Assembly (NCBI GenBank): GCA_020002185.1
Contig: CM034541.1
Span: 31,460,648 to 31,524,647 of the forward strand
Reading direction: 5' to 3'
DNA length: 64,000 bases
Origin: Paraescarpia echinospica
Lineage: Eukaryota > Annelida > Polychaeta > Sabellida > Siboglinidae
Position numbers and translations under genes: made by a program. The notes under the pieces are model-generated. The model did not search any database and had not been told where the DNA came from. It saw nothing but the letters and a program-made list of their open reading frames with translations. Position 1 is the first letter of the stretch, and every line of letters begins with the position of its first letter. Shown one piece after another: positions 20,600 through 31,500 of this stretch.

Positions 20600-21420
20600 T
20601 ACACAGTGTGTACTGAAATAGTCAACAACAAAAACTGACTGGTATTGTCGATGTCGTGCCAATAATATAAACATGCCGTTTTCATACAAATCTGCAGAAA
20701 CATGCGAAAGATATCCATATTGTAACTCCTTAATTATCACTTACTTGTCTCATGTTATGCAAATATATTGTCAGAAAAATTGATTTTCGTGAAATACTCA
20801 GTTTCTGTACGAAAACACAGTGCTGCGCGAAAAGTTTGGTAACAGTGTGTACTGTGCTAGCAATGAAAAAGATATGTTGATGCACATGACATAATTGCAT
20901 TAGGAAGTCACTCTCAAATCTCGTACACAGAGATCAGCAGCTAAATCTTGCAAGATTCAAAACGATGGATTTTGGTGTCGGTCGAACAACGACCCGGTAA
21001 CTATATACACACTAGAACTTTATTAAACTACTCGTAATAAATATTTGAAAAAGAACAAGATTCACAATAGAACAAATGAATTGTGGAGTTATAATCTCAG
21101 TCATGCTCCTAAAACAAAATAATTTTATCTCTAGTTCAACATTTATTTTATAACACTTCAGTGCTACATCATATTTTTTGTACATAAAGATATGTATCAA
21201 CCAAATTGCGTAAGTCATGCAGTCATCATCTCTGGATTCTCATTGAGTGAAAACAGTGTCTCTACCTAGAAGATCAAAGAAATAACAGGTCACACCACTT
21301 ACCTCCAGGGCAGATCTTTCTAGGATGCCGAGGAGGTGCTCCTGCAGAGAAACTCTCCCACTTCAGTAATATAAACTATAGCACCAGTCCATCCTTTTTA
21401 TATGTTACTTACAATAAAGG
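20600..21420. other. Region upstream of the zinc-finger gene
   Basis: AT-rich. No convincing coding exon; a minus-strand exon-like 39-bp piece near 21302-21340 is discussed under findings. The promoter and first exon of the zinc-finger gene should lie here or further left, but no motif stands out. Confidence 0.4.
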
Positions 21421-21457
21421 AAATGTGTAGTTGAGTAATTTGATATTCTTGTTTCAG

Positions 21458-21517
21458 ATGGAACCTGTGACAAGACTGGCCAGGTGTGCAGGACAGAAGT
21501 GTTCACCGTAACACAGA
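21458..21517 (+). other. 5' UTR part of the zinc-finger exon, with upstream ORF
   Basis: A pyrimidine-rich stretch and TTTCAG at 21451-21457 form a good acceptor. The exon then begins with its own ATG (21458) opening a 17-codon upstream ORF (MEPVTRLARC...) that stops before the main ATG at 21518. The upstream ORF would be met first by scanning ribosomes and could lower translation. Confidence 0.5.
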
Positions 21518-24100
21518 ATGGCTGATGTCTCTTGTGCAAGTGCTGAGAGTGTCTCCTCTCACATGGCAGATACAACAGTTTCTGGCAGCACTGAAGAGAA
21601 AGGCCATCAATGTGACATATGTGAGGATCGATTTTCAAAGAAGCAACGATTACAGAGGCACATGTGTTCACACACTGGAGAAAAACCCTACAAATGCGAC
21701 ACTTGTGGAGAAGAGTTTGCAAAGAGAAGACTGTTAAAGAGTCATATGTGTTCTAAATCTGAGGAGAAACCCTACAAATGCGACACTTATGGAGAACAGT
21801 TTGCAAAGAGAAGACTGTTAAAGAGTCATATGTGTTCTCAATCTGAGGAGAAACCCTACAAATGCGACACTTGTGGAGAACAGTTTGCAAAGAGAAGACT
21901 GTTAAAGAGTCATATGTGTTCTCAATCTGAGGAGAAATCCTACAAATGTGACACTTGTGGAGAACAGTTTGCAAAGAGAAGACTGTTAAAGAGTCACATG
22001 TGTTCTCAATCTGAGAAGAAATCCTACAAATGTGACACTTGTGGAGAACAGTTTGCAAAGAGAAGACTGTTAAAGAGTCACATGTGTTCTCAATCTGAGA
22101 AGAAATCCAACAAATGTGACACTTGTGGAGAACAGTTTGCAAAGATAAATCTGTTGAAGAGTCACATGTGTTCTCAATCTGAGAAGAAATCCTACAAATG
22201 CGATGTTTGTGCAGAACAGTTTGCAAAGAGAAGACTGTTAAAGAGTCATATGTGTTCTAAATCTGAGGAGAAATCCTACAAATGTGACATTTGTGGAGAA
22301 CAGTTTGTGAAGAGAAATCTGTTGAAGAGTCACATGTGTTTTCAATCTGAGGAGAAACCCTACAAATGTGACATTTGTGGAGAACAGTTTGCAAAGAGAA
22401 ATCTGTTGAAGAGTCACATGTGTTTTCAATCTGAGGAGAAACCCTACAAATGTGACATTTGCGGAGAACAGTTTGCAAAGAGAAATCTGTTGAAGAGTCA
22501 CATGTGTTTTCAATCTGAGGAGAAACCCTACAAATGTGACATTTGCGGAGAACAGTTTGCAAAGAGAAATATGTTGAAGAGTCACATGTGTTTTCAATCT
22601 GAGGAGAAACCCTACAAATGTGACATTTGTGGAGAACAGTTTGCAAAGAGAAATCTGTTGAAGAGTCACATGTGTTTTCAATCTGAGGAGAAACCCTACA
22701 AATGTGACATTTGCGGAGAACAGTTTGCAAAGAGAAATCTGTTGAAGAGTCACATGTGTTTTCAATCTGAGGAGAAACCCTACAAATGTGACAGTTGTGG
22801 GGACCAGTATGAAAAAAACTTTCACTTAAACAACCATGTTTGCTGTGTTACTGAAGGGAACTCGTATGAATGCGGTACCCATAGCACACTGTTCATAACA
22901 AGAAACCGGTTGGAAAAACCCATAGGGTGGAAAAGTCATGTGTATGCTCATTCTGATGAGAAACTTGAAAAATGTGATGTGCAGTTTGCAAACCATCACG
23001 GTTTGTGCTGCAGCACTACCAACAAACCGTACATGTGTAACGCGAGTGGGACACAGTCTGTACAAAGTTGTGAGTTAAACAACAACGTGTCTATTGAGAA
23101 ATGCTTCAAATGTATCATGTGCAAAGCAAGGTTCCCACAGTGTAATGCTCTAAAGAGGCACATGCGCTTTCACACTGGAGAGAAACCGTTCAAATGTGAC
23201 ACATGTGGGGCAATGTTTGCAGAAAGTGATTGTCTGAAAAGGCATCTGTTCATCCACACTAAGGAAAAGTGCTACAAATGTGAAACATGTGACGAACAGT
23301 TTCCAAGGAAAACTGCTCTGAGGATTCACATGCGCACTCACAGAGTGGACAAACATGAATGTGAACTCTGTGACATAAAGTTTCCACTGAAGAAGTATTT
23401 AAAAATACACATGCGCTCTCATGCAGCAGAGAAACCCTACAAATGTAACACATGTGGAATGCAGTTCTCGCAGAAAAATTATTTAAAACTTCATTTGATC
23501 ATTCATGATGGTGAAAAACCCCACGTGTGTGATACCTGTGGGGCAAAGTTTATTACAGGACGTGATTTAACTCGGCATCAGTATACCCACACTGGGGAGA
23601 AACCATTTGAGTGTGGTGTCTGTGGGGCATGGTTTGCCCAGGTTGCAGATTTACACCGGCATCGTCTCACTCACGGCGAGAAATGTTTTAAATGTAACTT
23701 ATGTGAAGTAAAATTTTCAATGAAGTCTTACTTAAAAAAACATACACGTATTCACACAGGGGAGAAACCTTTCAAATGTGACACGTGTGGAGCAGCATTT
23801 GCATGGAAGGGTAATTACAGAAGACATTTGCGCACTCACACAGGGGAGAAACCTTTCAAATGTGAAATGTGTGGGAATAAATTTGCATTGAAGAATGATT
23901 GCAGAAGACATATGTACACTCACACAGGGGAGAAACCTTTCAAATGTGGTAACTGTGGTGTAAGGTTTATAAAAAGAAGTAATTTGAAAGCCCATGTGCG
24001 CGTCCACACAGGTGAGAAACCCTACAAATGTGACATATGTGGAAAGCAGTATGTACAAAACAGTAGTTTATACCGACATCGGAAGACTCGATGTAGTTAA
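21518..24100 (+). CDS. Multi-finger C2H2 zinc-finger protein, 860 aa
   Basis: A single open exon of 861 codons, presumably a nuclear DNA-binding protein. After about 28 residues without structure comes finger 1 with a normal C-x2-C...H-x3-H. Then 13 nearly identical 28-residue units (about residues 58-421) of the form CD.CGEQFAKR.LLKSHMC.QSEEK, in which the last zinc ligand His is replaced by Gln or Lys and a Cys stands two residues after the remaining His. One unit (the second) has also lost a Cys (CDTYGEQ). Residues about 422-525 hold decayed fingers. From about 528 to the end are some 12 fingers, nearly all canonical, with TGEKP-type linkers; the last has Cys in place of the final His (HRKTRC). 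No KRAB, BTB, ZAD or SCAN domain is seen, which agrees with a non-vertebrate gene. The start was chosen because the next upstream ATG (21458) is out of frame and short. Confidence 0.93.
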   Translation: MADVSCASAESVSSHMADTTVSGSTEEKGHQCDICEDRFSKKQRLQRHMCSHTGEKPYKCDTCGEEFAKRRLLKSHMCSKSEEKPYKCDTYGEQFAKRRLLKSHMCSQSEEKPYKCDTCGEQFAKRRLLKSHMCSQSEEKSYKCDTCGEQFAKRRLLKSHMCSQSEKKSYKCDTCGEQFAKRRLLKSHMCSQSEKKSNKCDTCGEQFAKINLLKSHMCSQSEKKSYKCDVCAEQFAKRRLLKSHMCSKSEEKSYKCDICGEQFVKRNLLKSHMCFQSEEKPYKCDICGEQFAKRNLLKSHMCFQSEEKPYKCDICGEQFAKRNLLKSHMCFQSEEKPYKCDICGEQFAKRNMLKSHMCFQSEEKPYKCDICGEQFAKRNLLKSHMCFQSEEKPYKCDICGEQFAKRNLLKSHMCFQSEEKPYKCDSCGDQYEKNFHLNNHVCCVTEGNSYECGTHSTLFITRNRLEKPIGWKSHVYAHSDEKLEKCDVQFANHHGLCCSTTNKPYMCNASGTQSVQSCELNNNVSIEKCFKCIMCKARFPQCNALKRHMRFHTGEKPFKCDTCGAMFAESDCLKRHLFIHTKEKCYKCETCDEQFPRKTALRIHMRTHRVDKHECELCDIKFPLKKYLKIHMRSHAAEKPYKCNTCGMQFSQKNYLKLHLIIHDGEKPHVCDTCGAKFITGRDLTRHQYTHTGEKPFECGVCGAWFAQVADLHRHRLTHGEKCFKCNLCEVKFSMKSYLKKHTRIHTGEKPFKCDTCGAAFAWKGNYRRHLRTHTGEKPFKCEMCGNKFALKNDCRRHMYTHTGEKPFKCGNCGVRFIKRSNLKAHVRVHTGEKPYKCDICGKQYVQNSSLYRHRKTRCS
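21680..22800 (+). repeat. 84-bp coding tandem repeat (13 zinc-finger units)
   Basis: Thirteen head-to-tail 84-bp units inside the zinc-finger gene. Two subfamilies are visible: an early block with KRRLLKSHMCSQ and a late block with KRNLLKSHMCFQ. The late units differ by only a few bases from each other, so they spread recently by unequal exchange. Confidence 0.95.
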
Positions 24101-25371
24101 CCCTGTAGGTAACCGTGTGATGTGCAACATTTTGTGGAGTTTAATGTTCTGTTTAGGTGTTGTGTTATGAATATTTCTGTTATCATAAATGTCTTTAACA
24201 TTACAAAATGAATTGTGTCCAAATGTAGATATTGTTGACATAAACGACAAATACCATATGTACTTGGCCACACTGGGAGGGAGGGAGGGAGGATGGGGGG
24301 AGGGAGGATGTATATTTACAATGCACACACACACAGTGACACTTTATATTTGTATTGACGACTGCCATCTTTAAAAATGGCAGATGTAAATGTCGGAGAA
24401 GTACAAAAGTAACAAATATGAAATCCCTAAAACATACACAGCTGTATCTAGACACAAACATTATTGCTCTGTATAACAGTTATTACGATAAGAGGAAATT
24501 AAATTTGGCGGCTATTTTGAAAAAGGCCGCCATTTCTGAACGCTGCAAAATTTGTAATCCTCCAATCTTTAAAATGATTCCGAGAATATATGAGCAAAAT
24601 GTCTTCCTTTTATCTTTCCTTTTATGCACAATCTTTTCACCTATAGCCGCTGGAATATACCGGAATATCAGGTTTTGTCTGCTGCCATCTTTCAAAATGG
24701 CAGATATTTCAAAATGGCAGATCTACTTAAAGTGCAATTAATGTCAAAAGTAATGTATTTTAAATCGTCACACCGAAAAAAACATACATTTTGACATCAA
24801 CTTTGTGGCTCTATGTTTTGTAGTTCTTGAGATATGGGAATAAATTATACTTTGAAGGGCGCCATCTTTAAACATGGTGGATATAGGCATGTCGATGAAG
24901 TTAAAACGTTATTCGTTTTGAAATCGTTATCCGCTAAGCTATTCAAAAACGTAAACAACACAGCTCTATGTAACGTAGTGTAGGCATGTATTAAGATACG
25001 GATCCAACACAACCCACCCACCATCTCTCCCTTCAGGCAGGCGATTCAGAAATATCTGTGCCAAGACAAATCGCTTCCGAGACAGTTTCCTCGTGCCGTG
25101 ACTATCTTATCGGGGATTAAATATAGACTTTAGGACAAACAAAGACAATGGAATAAAAATTTTGCCAGATGTGTTTTATACTTCTTTTATGTGCTAGTTT
25201 TAGCTTAACAAATCAATTTTAATGGATATTTTTTTATTAAATTTTTTCTTATTTACTTTTTATTATATTTTATTTTTTATTGTATGTTCGTGGAATGTTT
25301 GATGTGACTGTGTTTTAACACCAAGACACATTCACAATTAACATGTATTTTATGTTGATCATGGTAATAAA
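24101..25371 (+). other. 3' UTR / downstream region of the zinc-finger gene
   Basis: Contains a G-rich run (24275-24308), several copies of the AAAATGGC.GCC word (24480-24900) and a candidate polyadenylation signal AATAAA at 25366-25371; an earlier AATAAA lies near 24839. Which signal is used cannot be told from sequence. Confidence 0.4.
25010..25140 (+). mobile_element. Short LINE 3' fragment
   Basis: The plus frame reads LPSGRRFRNICAKTNRFRDS, the extreme C-terminus of many non-LTR retrotransposon proteins. Only about 130 bp remain. Confidence 0.5.
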
Positions 25372-26357
25372 GTATCTGTATTAAATAGTGTCAATGTAGC
25401 CCTTTAATTGTGTGTAGTTGGATTTTATAGAGTAATATTTGCACGATGTGTAATATCAAATGAAATTCATTAAGCATTCAACATGTAAGGCATTTTGGAA
25501 GGATAACAAATTAAATATCAAACAAAGGAATATTTTCTGTCATTTACTATATATATATATATGACCTGTAGAAAAAATAATTTGGTCAAACAGCGTTACA
25601 TTTAGTTTTGTTCCAGCTCGGTTAAAATGTCAATATTGATTCATTATGGAATTAATGCTCATAAATTGGACCCAATATTCAATGTAGCATACAATCTGAG
25701 AAAACGATTTTTGTGTGAAGATATTTTATATCCATATCCTTCAATATTTCCTCTATTCAGATGCCAAATTTGAAATGAATCAAAGAAAATTAATTTTTGA
25801 CCAAAACTGAAGCCTCAACTGTACACTTTTTGGCGTTTTTACTGTCAAGCATGTGTGTTCGTCTTGCTGTCAGCCTCCAACACTCGGTACCGATTTGATT
25901 AGTGGATGCTGTCCAACAATAACACTGCAAAGCAGAAGAAACTACTGATCCAACAACACAGCATATTGTAAAGTGAATTAACACTTTCCCCAGATCCACG
26001 ATTTATGTTTGTGTATATAATAACTTTAGCAGCAGTAGCAAGTATTATTTTGTATGATCTGTTTGAAGTAATTGTATGAGATTTGTGTACATTGGTATTT
26101 TACAAATCAATGGTTAGTTTCATTCTGTTGTGTAATATTTACACATAGTTGTGTAAATATAAAATATGTAAAGTGCACAACATGTGCATTTGTAAACATA
26201 AATGCACCAGAATGTAATCCAGAAGACTATTTAATATTGTAAATTTAGACACACTCTTGCTGCAAATCTCTATTTATATATCAATAAATTCAAATCTCTT
26301 TATATAAATTATCAACAAATAAGTTCATTTATTACATGTATAATATAATGTTTCATA
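25372..26357. other. AT-rich intergenic DNA
   Basis: No gene recognised; a (TA)n run at about 25548-25562. Confidence 0.6.
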
Positions 26358-26359
26358 TA

Positions 26360-27599
26360 CAGTAAACCTCGCCTAAGTCGGACTCAATCGGACCGAGTGA
26401 TTTAATCCAAGTTACGCGAAAATCCGACTTAGCCGAAGATGACATATCCCAGCGCCAAAGGCAACCCTCTAAAAGCCCTATGGTAACTGTGAATAACGCT
26501 TGAGAGTGACTGGATACTGCGGTAATTGTATATATATGTTGATGTCAACAAGCAACATACAATGCTATGCAGTATTAGAACAGTTTTATGCTTCATTTTG
26601 GCACGAATCACTAAGGTTATAACTTAGTAATTATTATTGATTGTAAATGGCAGTCATCTTCTATCTCATGATAATGGCCTCTACTTGTCAGTCAATCTTC
26701 GATTTCACGAGCGTCAAACCAGAGTGTCTTAATTAGCGTCCATAAAGCAGCATGTCTGCCACTGAGTTTTGTTATCTTCAGACACCGAGACATTGTCGCC
26801 CTCATCATCGCTCAGTAACCGTCTGCGGCGGGGTGTAATACGGTTTCAATGATCTGCTCGTTATTTGGACTAGCCAACGTTTCTGCTGTCTCATCTACAA
26901 CAACACAGTTGTCCATCATGCAAACAACATCTCCATACATCTCGTGGATCTTGTGCCATACGTTTCTGAACGAAGGAGTTGCTTCGTTTTCATCACTGTC
27001 TTGCCGCTGAACACCTTAGACGAATACCGTTTTTGTAGCAGTTTAGAAGTGTTTCCGGTTTCAGTTTGTCCCACGATGGTTTCAGGGCAATGACGTCAAA
27101 CAAGTTCAAGTTCTTGAGAAAATGGTGTGACTCCTGATGCCTCTAGTCTCCTGATGCCTCTAGTCTCCTGGTGGTTAGGATGTACCGGTAATGGACCATC
27201 ATGTTCTTGGTTATACCAGCGTCCATTGGCTTGGTGATGGTAGTTGTATTAGATGAGTGAATATGTGATGGCTATGTACGTTCCTGTCTGAATTATTTTT
27301 TGGAGTAGCCATTTCCCTTTCTAGTTCATCTGGTACATATACTCCAACTAACCAAGTGATTTTGTTGAATACTGCGATCTGACTTAGGCGAGAAAAAACA
27401 TACTGCGATCTGACTTAGGCGAGGAAAAACACATTATCTCGAACCAAATGGACCGACTCAGTTATTCCGAGTTAGGCGAAGTTCCAACTAACATAATCCG
27501 ACTTAGACGAAGATTTTTATGGGAAATACATTACAAATCAACCGTTCCTCGGAATTCTGTCCGAGTTGAGCGAAGATCCGACTTAGGCGAGGTTTACTG
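26360..27599. mobile_element. pogo/Tigger-like DNA transposon relic
   Basis: Bounded by TA (26358-26359 and 27600-27601) with inverted ends CAGTAAACCTCGCCTAAGTC on both sides; further copies of the CCGACTTAGGCGA word lie inside the right end. The minus strand keeps the C-terminal part of the transposase (see next entry). Internally deleted, non-autonomous. Confidence 0.9.
26780..27130 (-). pseudogene. pogo-like transposase C-terminal fragment
   Basis: The minus strand reads LKNLNLFDVIALKPSWDKLK followed by PETLLNCYKNG, the segment after the DDE core in pogo/Tigger transposases, then a degraded acidic tail (SDENEATPSFRNVW, DNCVVVDETAE). The DNA-binding domain and the catalytic core are gone. 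Confidence 0.7.
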
Positions 27600-27674
27600 T
27601 ACATGCATTCTTAATTATTTTGGTTGCTAGACGATGCCATGTATACTAGTAGTATATAATAATTAATTATATAA

Positions 27675-27865
27675 CACAATACTCTCATTACATTCATTAC
27701 TCTCATTACATTCATTACTCTCATTATATTCATTACATTCATTACTCTCATTACATTCATTACTCTCATTATATTCATTACTCTCATTACATTCATTACT
27801 CTCATTACACTCATTACTCTCATTACATTCATTACTCTCATTATATTCATTACTCTCATTACATG
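27675..27865. repeat. 18-bp minisatellite (ATTACTCTCATTACATTC)
   Basis: About ten units of an 18-bp repeat built from 9-bp halves (ATTACTCTC and ATTACATTC), some with ATTATATTC. Located about 0.6 kb beyond the stop codon of the caspase gene. Confidence 0.95.
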
Positions 27866-28034
27866 ATTACAGCAGCAGCTGAATGAAGTAAAATACATTG
27901 AAAATAAGTTATCACAAGGTCATGCCGAATCTCATGTCAGACATGGAGATATTCTGCAGATTGTCGAACCATCGTAACACAAAGACGGTAGCAGATGTTA
28001 CTTTGTTGCCTGGGTCATCTGTGTCCAACTGACC

Positions 28035-28300
28035 ACTTAAAGTTGATGCACTTGATCATCAAGACCAAGCATTTGATAATAAAGTCAATGCACTTGATCA
28101 TCAAGTCCATGCATTTGATCATGAAGTCAATGCATTTGAACGTAAAGTCAATGCACTTGATCATAAAATCAATGCACTTGATCATAGCGTTTATGCACTT
28201 CATCGTAAAGTTGATGCACTTGATCTAAAGTCCATGCACTAGATCCTAAAGTTGATGCACTTGACCCTAACGTCCATGTCCTTGATGCGTGTTCAGCTGA
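28035..28300. repeat. 21-bp minisatellite 3' of the caspase stop codon
   Basis: About twelve imperfect units of the type AATGCACTTGATCATAAAGTC. Lies 150-410 bp downstream of the caspase stop codon on its strand, so it may be in the 3' UTR. No AATAAA for the minus strand was found between stop and array. Confidence 0.9.
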
Positions 28301-28447
28301 CACTTTAAGGACTGTCATGTATGACTTTGAGCAATTATCTCGTGTATTACAGTAGCTGTCATCGGGTTGGTTCACGCCTCTGTAAGAACATGGTACTTCA
28401 AGTGTGGAGGAAGAAACACTGAGTGTCCACAATTCAAGTGTAGCCAT

Positions 28448-28580
28448 TCATCGGAAGAAGACTTTCTTCCTAAGGGAGGCCAAGGGTGCTGGGGCCTGCT
28501 TGTACAACACCTCACTGGTCTCCTTCACAACCTTGCTCACTTCGTCATTCACTTTGATGAGGATGTCCAGCAAATGCTCA
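28448..28580 (-). CDS. Caspase exon 9: p10 C-terminal end and stop
   Basis: Acceptor GTTGCAG, then 133 bp: one base completing the split Ser codon and 44 codons with stop TGA (28448-28450). It encodes SEHLLDILIKVNDEVSK... and ends LASLRKKVFFR, the classical end of caspase small subunits. Its first 40 bases and its acceptor are the parent sequence of the 39-bp array that begins just beyond it. Confidence 0.92.
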
Positions 28581-31500
28581 CTGCAACACAACAATGTTCA
28601 CTTTAATGAGGATGTTCACTGTAACAGAAACAATGTTCACTTTAGTTACTTTACTTTTATTACTGCAACACAAGTAATGTTCACTTTAATGAGGATGTTC
28701 ACTGCAACAGAAGCAATGTTAACTTTAATGAGGATGTTCACTGCAACAGAAGCAATGTTCACTTTAAAGAGGATGTTCACTGCAACATAAGCATTGTTCA
28801 CATTAATGAGGATGTTCACTGCAACACCAGCAATGTTCACTTTAATGGGGATGTTCACTGCAACCTAAGCAATGTTTACTTTAATGGGGATGTTCACTGC
28901 AACATAAGCAATGTTCACTTTAATGAGGATGTTCACTGCAACAGAAGCAATGTTCACTTTAATGAGGATGTTCACTGCAACAGAAGCAATGTTCACTTTA
29001 ATGAGGATGTTAACTGCAACAGAAGCAATGTTCACTTTAAAGAGGATGTTCACTGCAACATAAGCATTGTTCACATTAATTAGGATGTTCACTGCAACAC
29101 CAGCAATGTTCACTTTAATGGGGATGTTCACTGCAACCTAAGCAATGTTCACTTTAATGGGGATGTTCACTGCAACATAAGCAATGTTCACATTGATGAT
29201 GATGTTCACTGCAACGCCAGCAATGTTCACCTTAATGGGGATGCTCACTGCAACATAAGCAATGTTCATTTTAATGAGGATGTTCACTGCAACACCAGCA
29301 ATGTTCACCTTAATGGGGATGTTCACTGCAACATAAGCAATGTTCACTTTAAGGAGGATGTTCACTGCAACACCAGCAATGTTTACTTTAATGAGGATGT
29401 TCGCTGCAACAGAAGCAATGTTCACTTTATGTGGATGTCCAGGTGCTCACTGCAACAGAAGCAAGAACATGTGGAGAAAATGTATACCAAGATTGTTTGA
29501 GAAACCCAAAAGAACTTGTTTAAGAAAGCTGCACCGAGCCATACAGTGGGGCGCAGTGGACCAGTGGATAGAACATCAAGCTCAATTGAGAGAACCTGGG
29601 TTCAAATCCTAAGCTGCTGTGTCAAACTTTGGGTAAGTTTGTTCACTCTACATTGCTCCATTTCACTCAGTTGTTTGAATGAGTACCTGGCTATAGACCA
29701 TGGTGAATATAAAATTTATGTACGAATAGTTTTCATGCATTAATTGCAGCATTGCTGAATACTTTCCAGAGAAGTGGAGATGGTGTTCAATTGAACAGGT
29801 CTACTAACTAGGGAATAAAGTACTTTGAACAGTCATAAGGACTGGGTACTGTGCTATATAAGAATTTACTTTTACTTTTGGCTTGATAACCAGAATGCAA
29901 GCAATTTTAGTAGCCCAATGTGTTGTGCAATAATAACACAAGTTATTTGCTCTGAGAATATAATAGAATAATAAAAAAATATTTCCAAGGTTAAACCTAT
30001 AAAAAATACCATTATTCATAATGTATACTAGAAGGTAGGAGAGGACAAAGACTATAACTGAAACGATTGTGTCAAGAGATTTTGCAGGATTGGAAGAGGG
30101 TTAGAGAATGAGAACGAGGGATGGGGGGAGTGCAGACAGGTGATAGAGATGGCAGCGCGGGAACAATAGGAGAAGGAAAACAAAAATATCAAGGTCACTT
30201 CAGCCAGCTTCACCCAGAATACAGGCTGAACGAAGAGAACAGAAACTAAATAGAAGCTGTGATAGACAGAATAAAACAGTGAACGAGTGAAGGGAGATTG
30301 AGCATGGAAAACAGAAGAGGGTGACTGAAGGAGAACAGGAAGACCAAGATCTTGAAAGGGCAGGGATTAACAGCTGAGAGTGGGCAGAATGACAGAGTAT
30401 AATGGAGATGGCGGCTCATCAAGAGAACGGAACAGTTCAAATGAAGAAAGATACAGAAATGGTAGTTTGAGGCATCACAAAGCCCACACCAACCTTGTGT
30501 GAAAGGCGTCGATCATCTCCACCAGTTTGCTGATGTACCATGTTCCCTCCGTCGTACTGCGGTAGGACACAAACCCAGGCACGGTGGCGAACCCAACGAG
30601 GAAGTCTGCCTCGTTGGGAATGGTCTCCTGCAGTGTCTGGCTGAAGGTGTCCGGGGCATCTGTCTCTATATGCACACCTACAGGAAACAGGGACAAGACA
30701 ATTCACTCACAGAAGTAAAGAAGGTAAGTTGTATAGAACGCAATATCCAGTCCTCAGGACTGCTCAAAGCGCTTTACACTTTACTCCCTGGCAGACCTGT
30801 TCAATCGAACACCATCTCGACTTCTCTGGGATGTTGTTAAAACATCACTTTACTTGTTTCTTGTGCTCATGTTTATACGAAGGGATTTGGGTGGCACAAT
30901 GCGATATATCTGGTTGTTTGTTTTTGACAAACACTTGCTCAGTGCATTTAATGAAAACTTGTACATGATATTGGTATATCGTAAGAATACAAAATCAAAG
31001 CAACTGATAGCAAGGGCTGAAACTGTTTTTCATTCTGAATTTGTGCTCATTCAAAAACATCACCTGACTTAGCACTTATCACAGCATGCCCTGAAACCCT
31101 CACATTTTGTATGAAAAATGGATTTACATGTGTACAAATAAATTAATGTGGCACACACATTCGTAAAGTCAACGAGACAAGGAAGTAGAGAACTGGCTAC
31201 TCGCGTGTACGATTTTGAAGTGCTTCTGTACTTTATTTGATGGATTATTCAATACTTATGACTCACTGAACAATTAAATGGTGACTGTATACCATAACGC
31301 TTTGTGAACAAAACTTGAACATCTGATGAATAAACCATGACCTTGTGGAAAATAAATGAGTTCATGGTGAATAAACTACGTCATCATAAATAAACCATGG
31401 CTGATGGTGATTAAACAACGAGCCCAGAGTGAATAAACCAAGACAAATGGTGAATTGGTGAATAAACCATTACCCGTGATATTGAATAAACTATTACCCA

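Noticed and set aside
21753..22825. Minus-strand frames of 157-195 codons within the zinc-finger gene
   Set aside because: Antisense shadows of the 84-bp coding repeat; they show only its periodicity.
27675..28300. Regular short repeats that might suggest a CRISPR array
   Set aside because: Units are contiguous without unique spacers and the window is eukaryotic; these are minisatellites.
27611..29425. Open frames made of short peptide repeats (VMRVMN, KSMHLII, VNILIKVNIASVA)
   Set aside because: They arise because the minisatellite units are multiples of three; no start context, no domain, and they overlap intron or 3' flank of the caspase.
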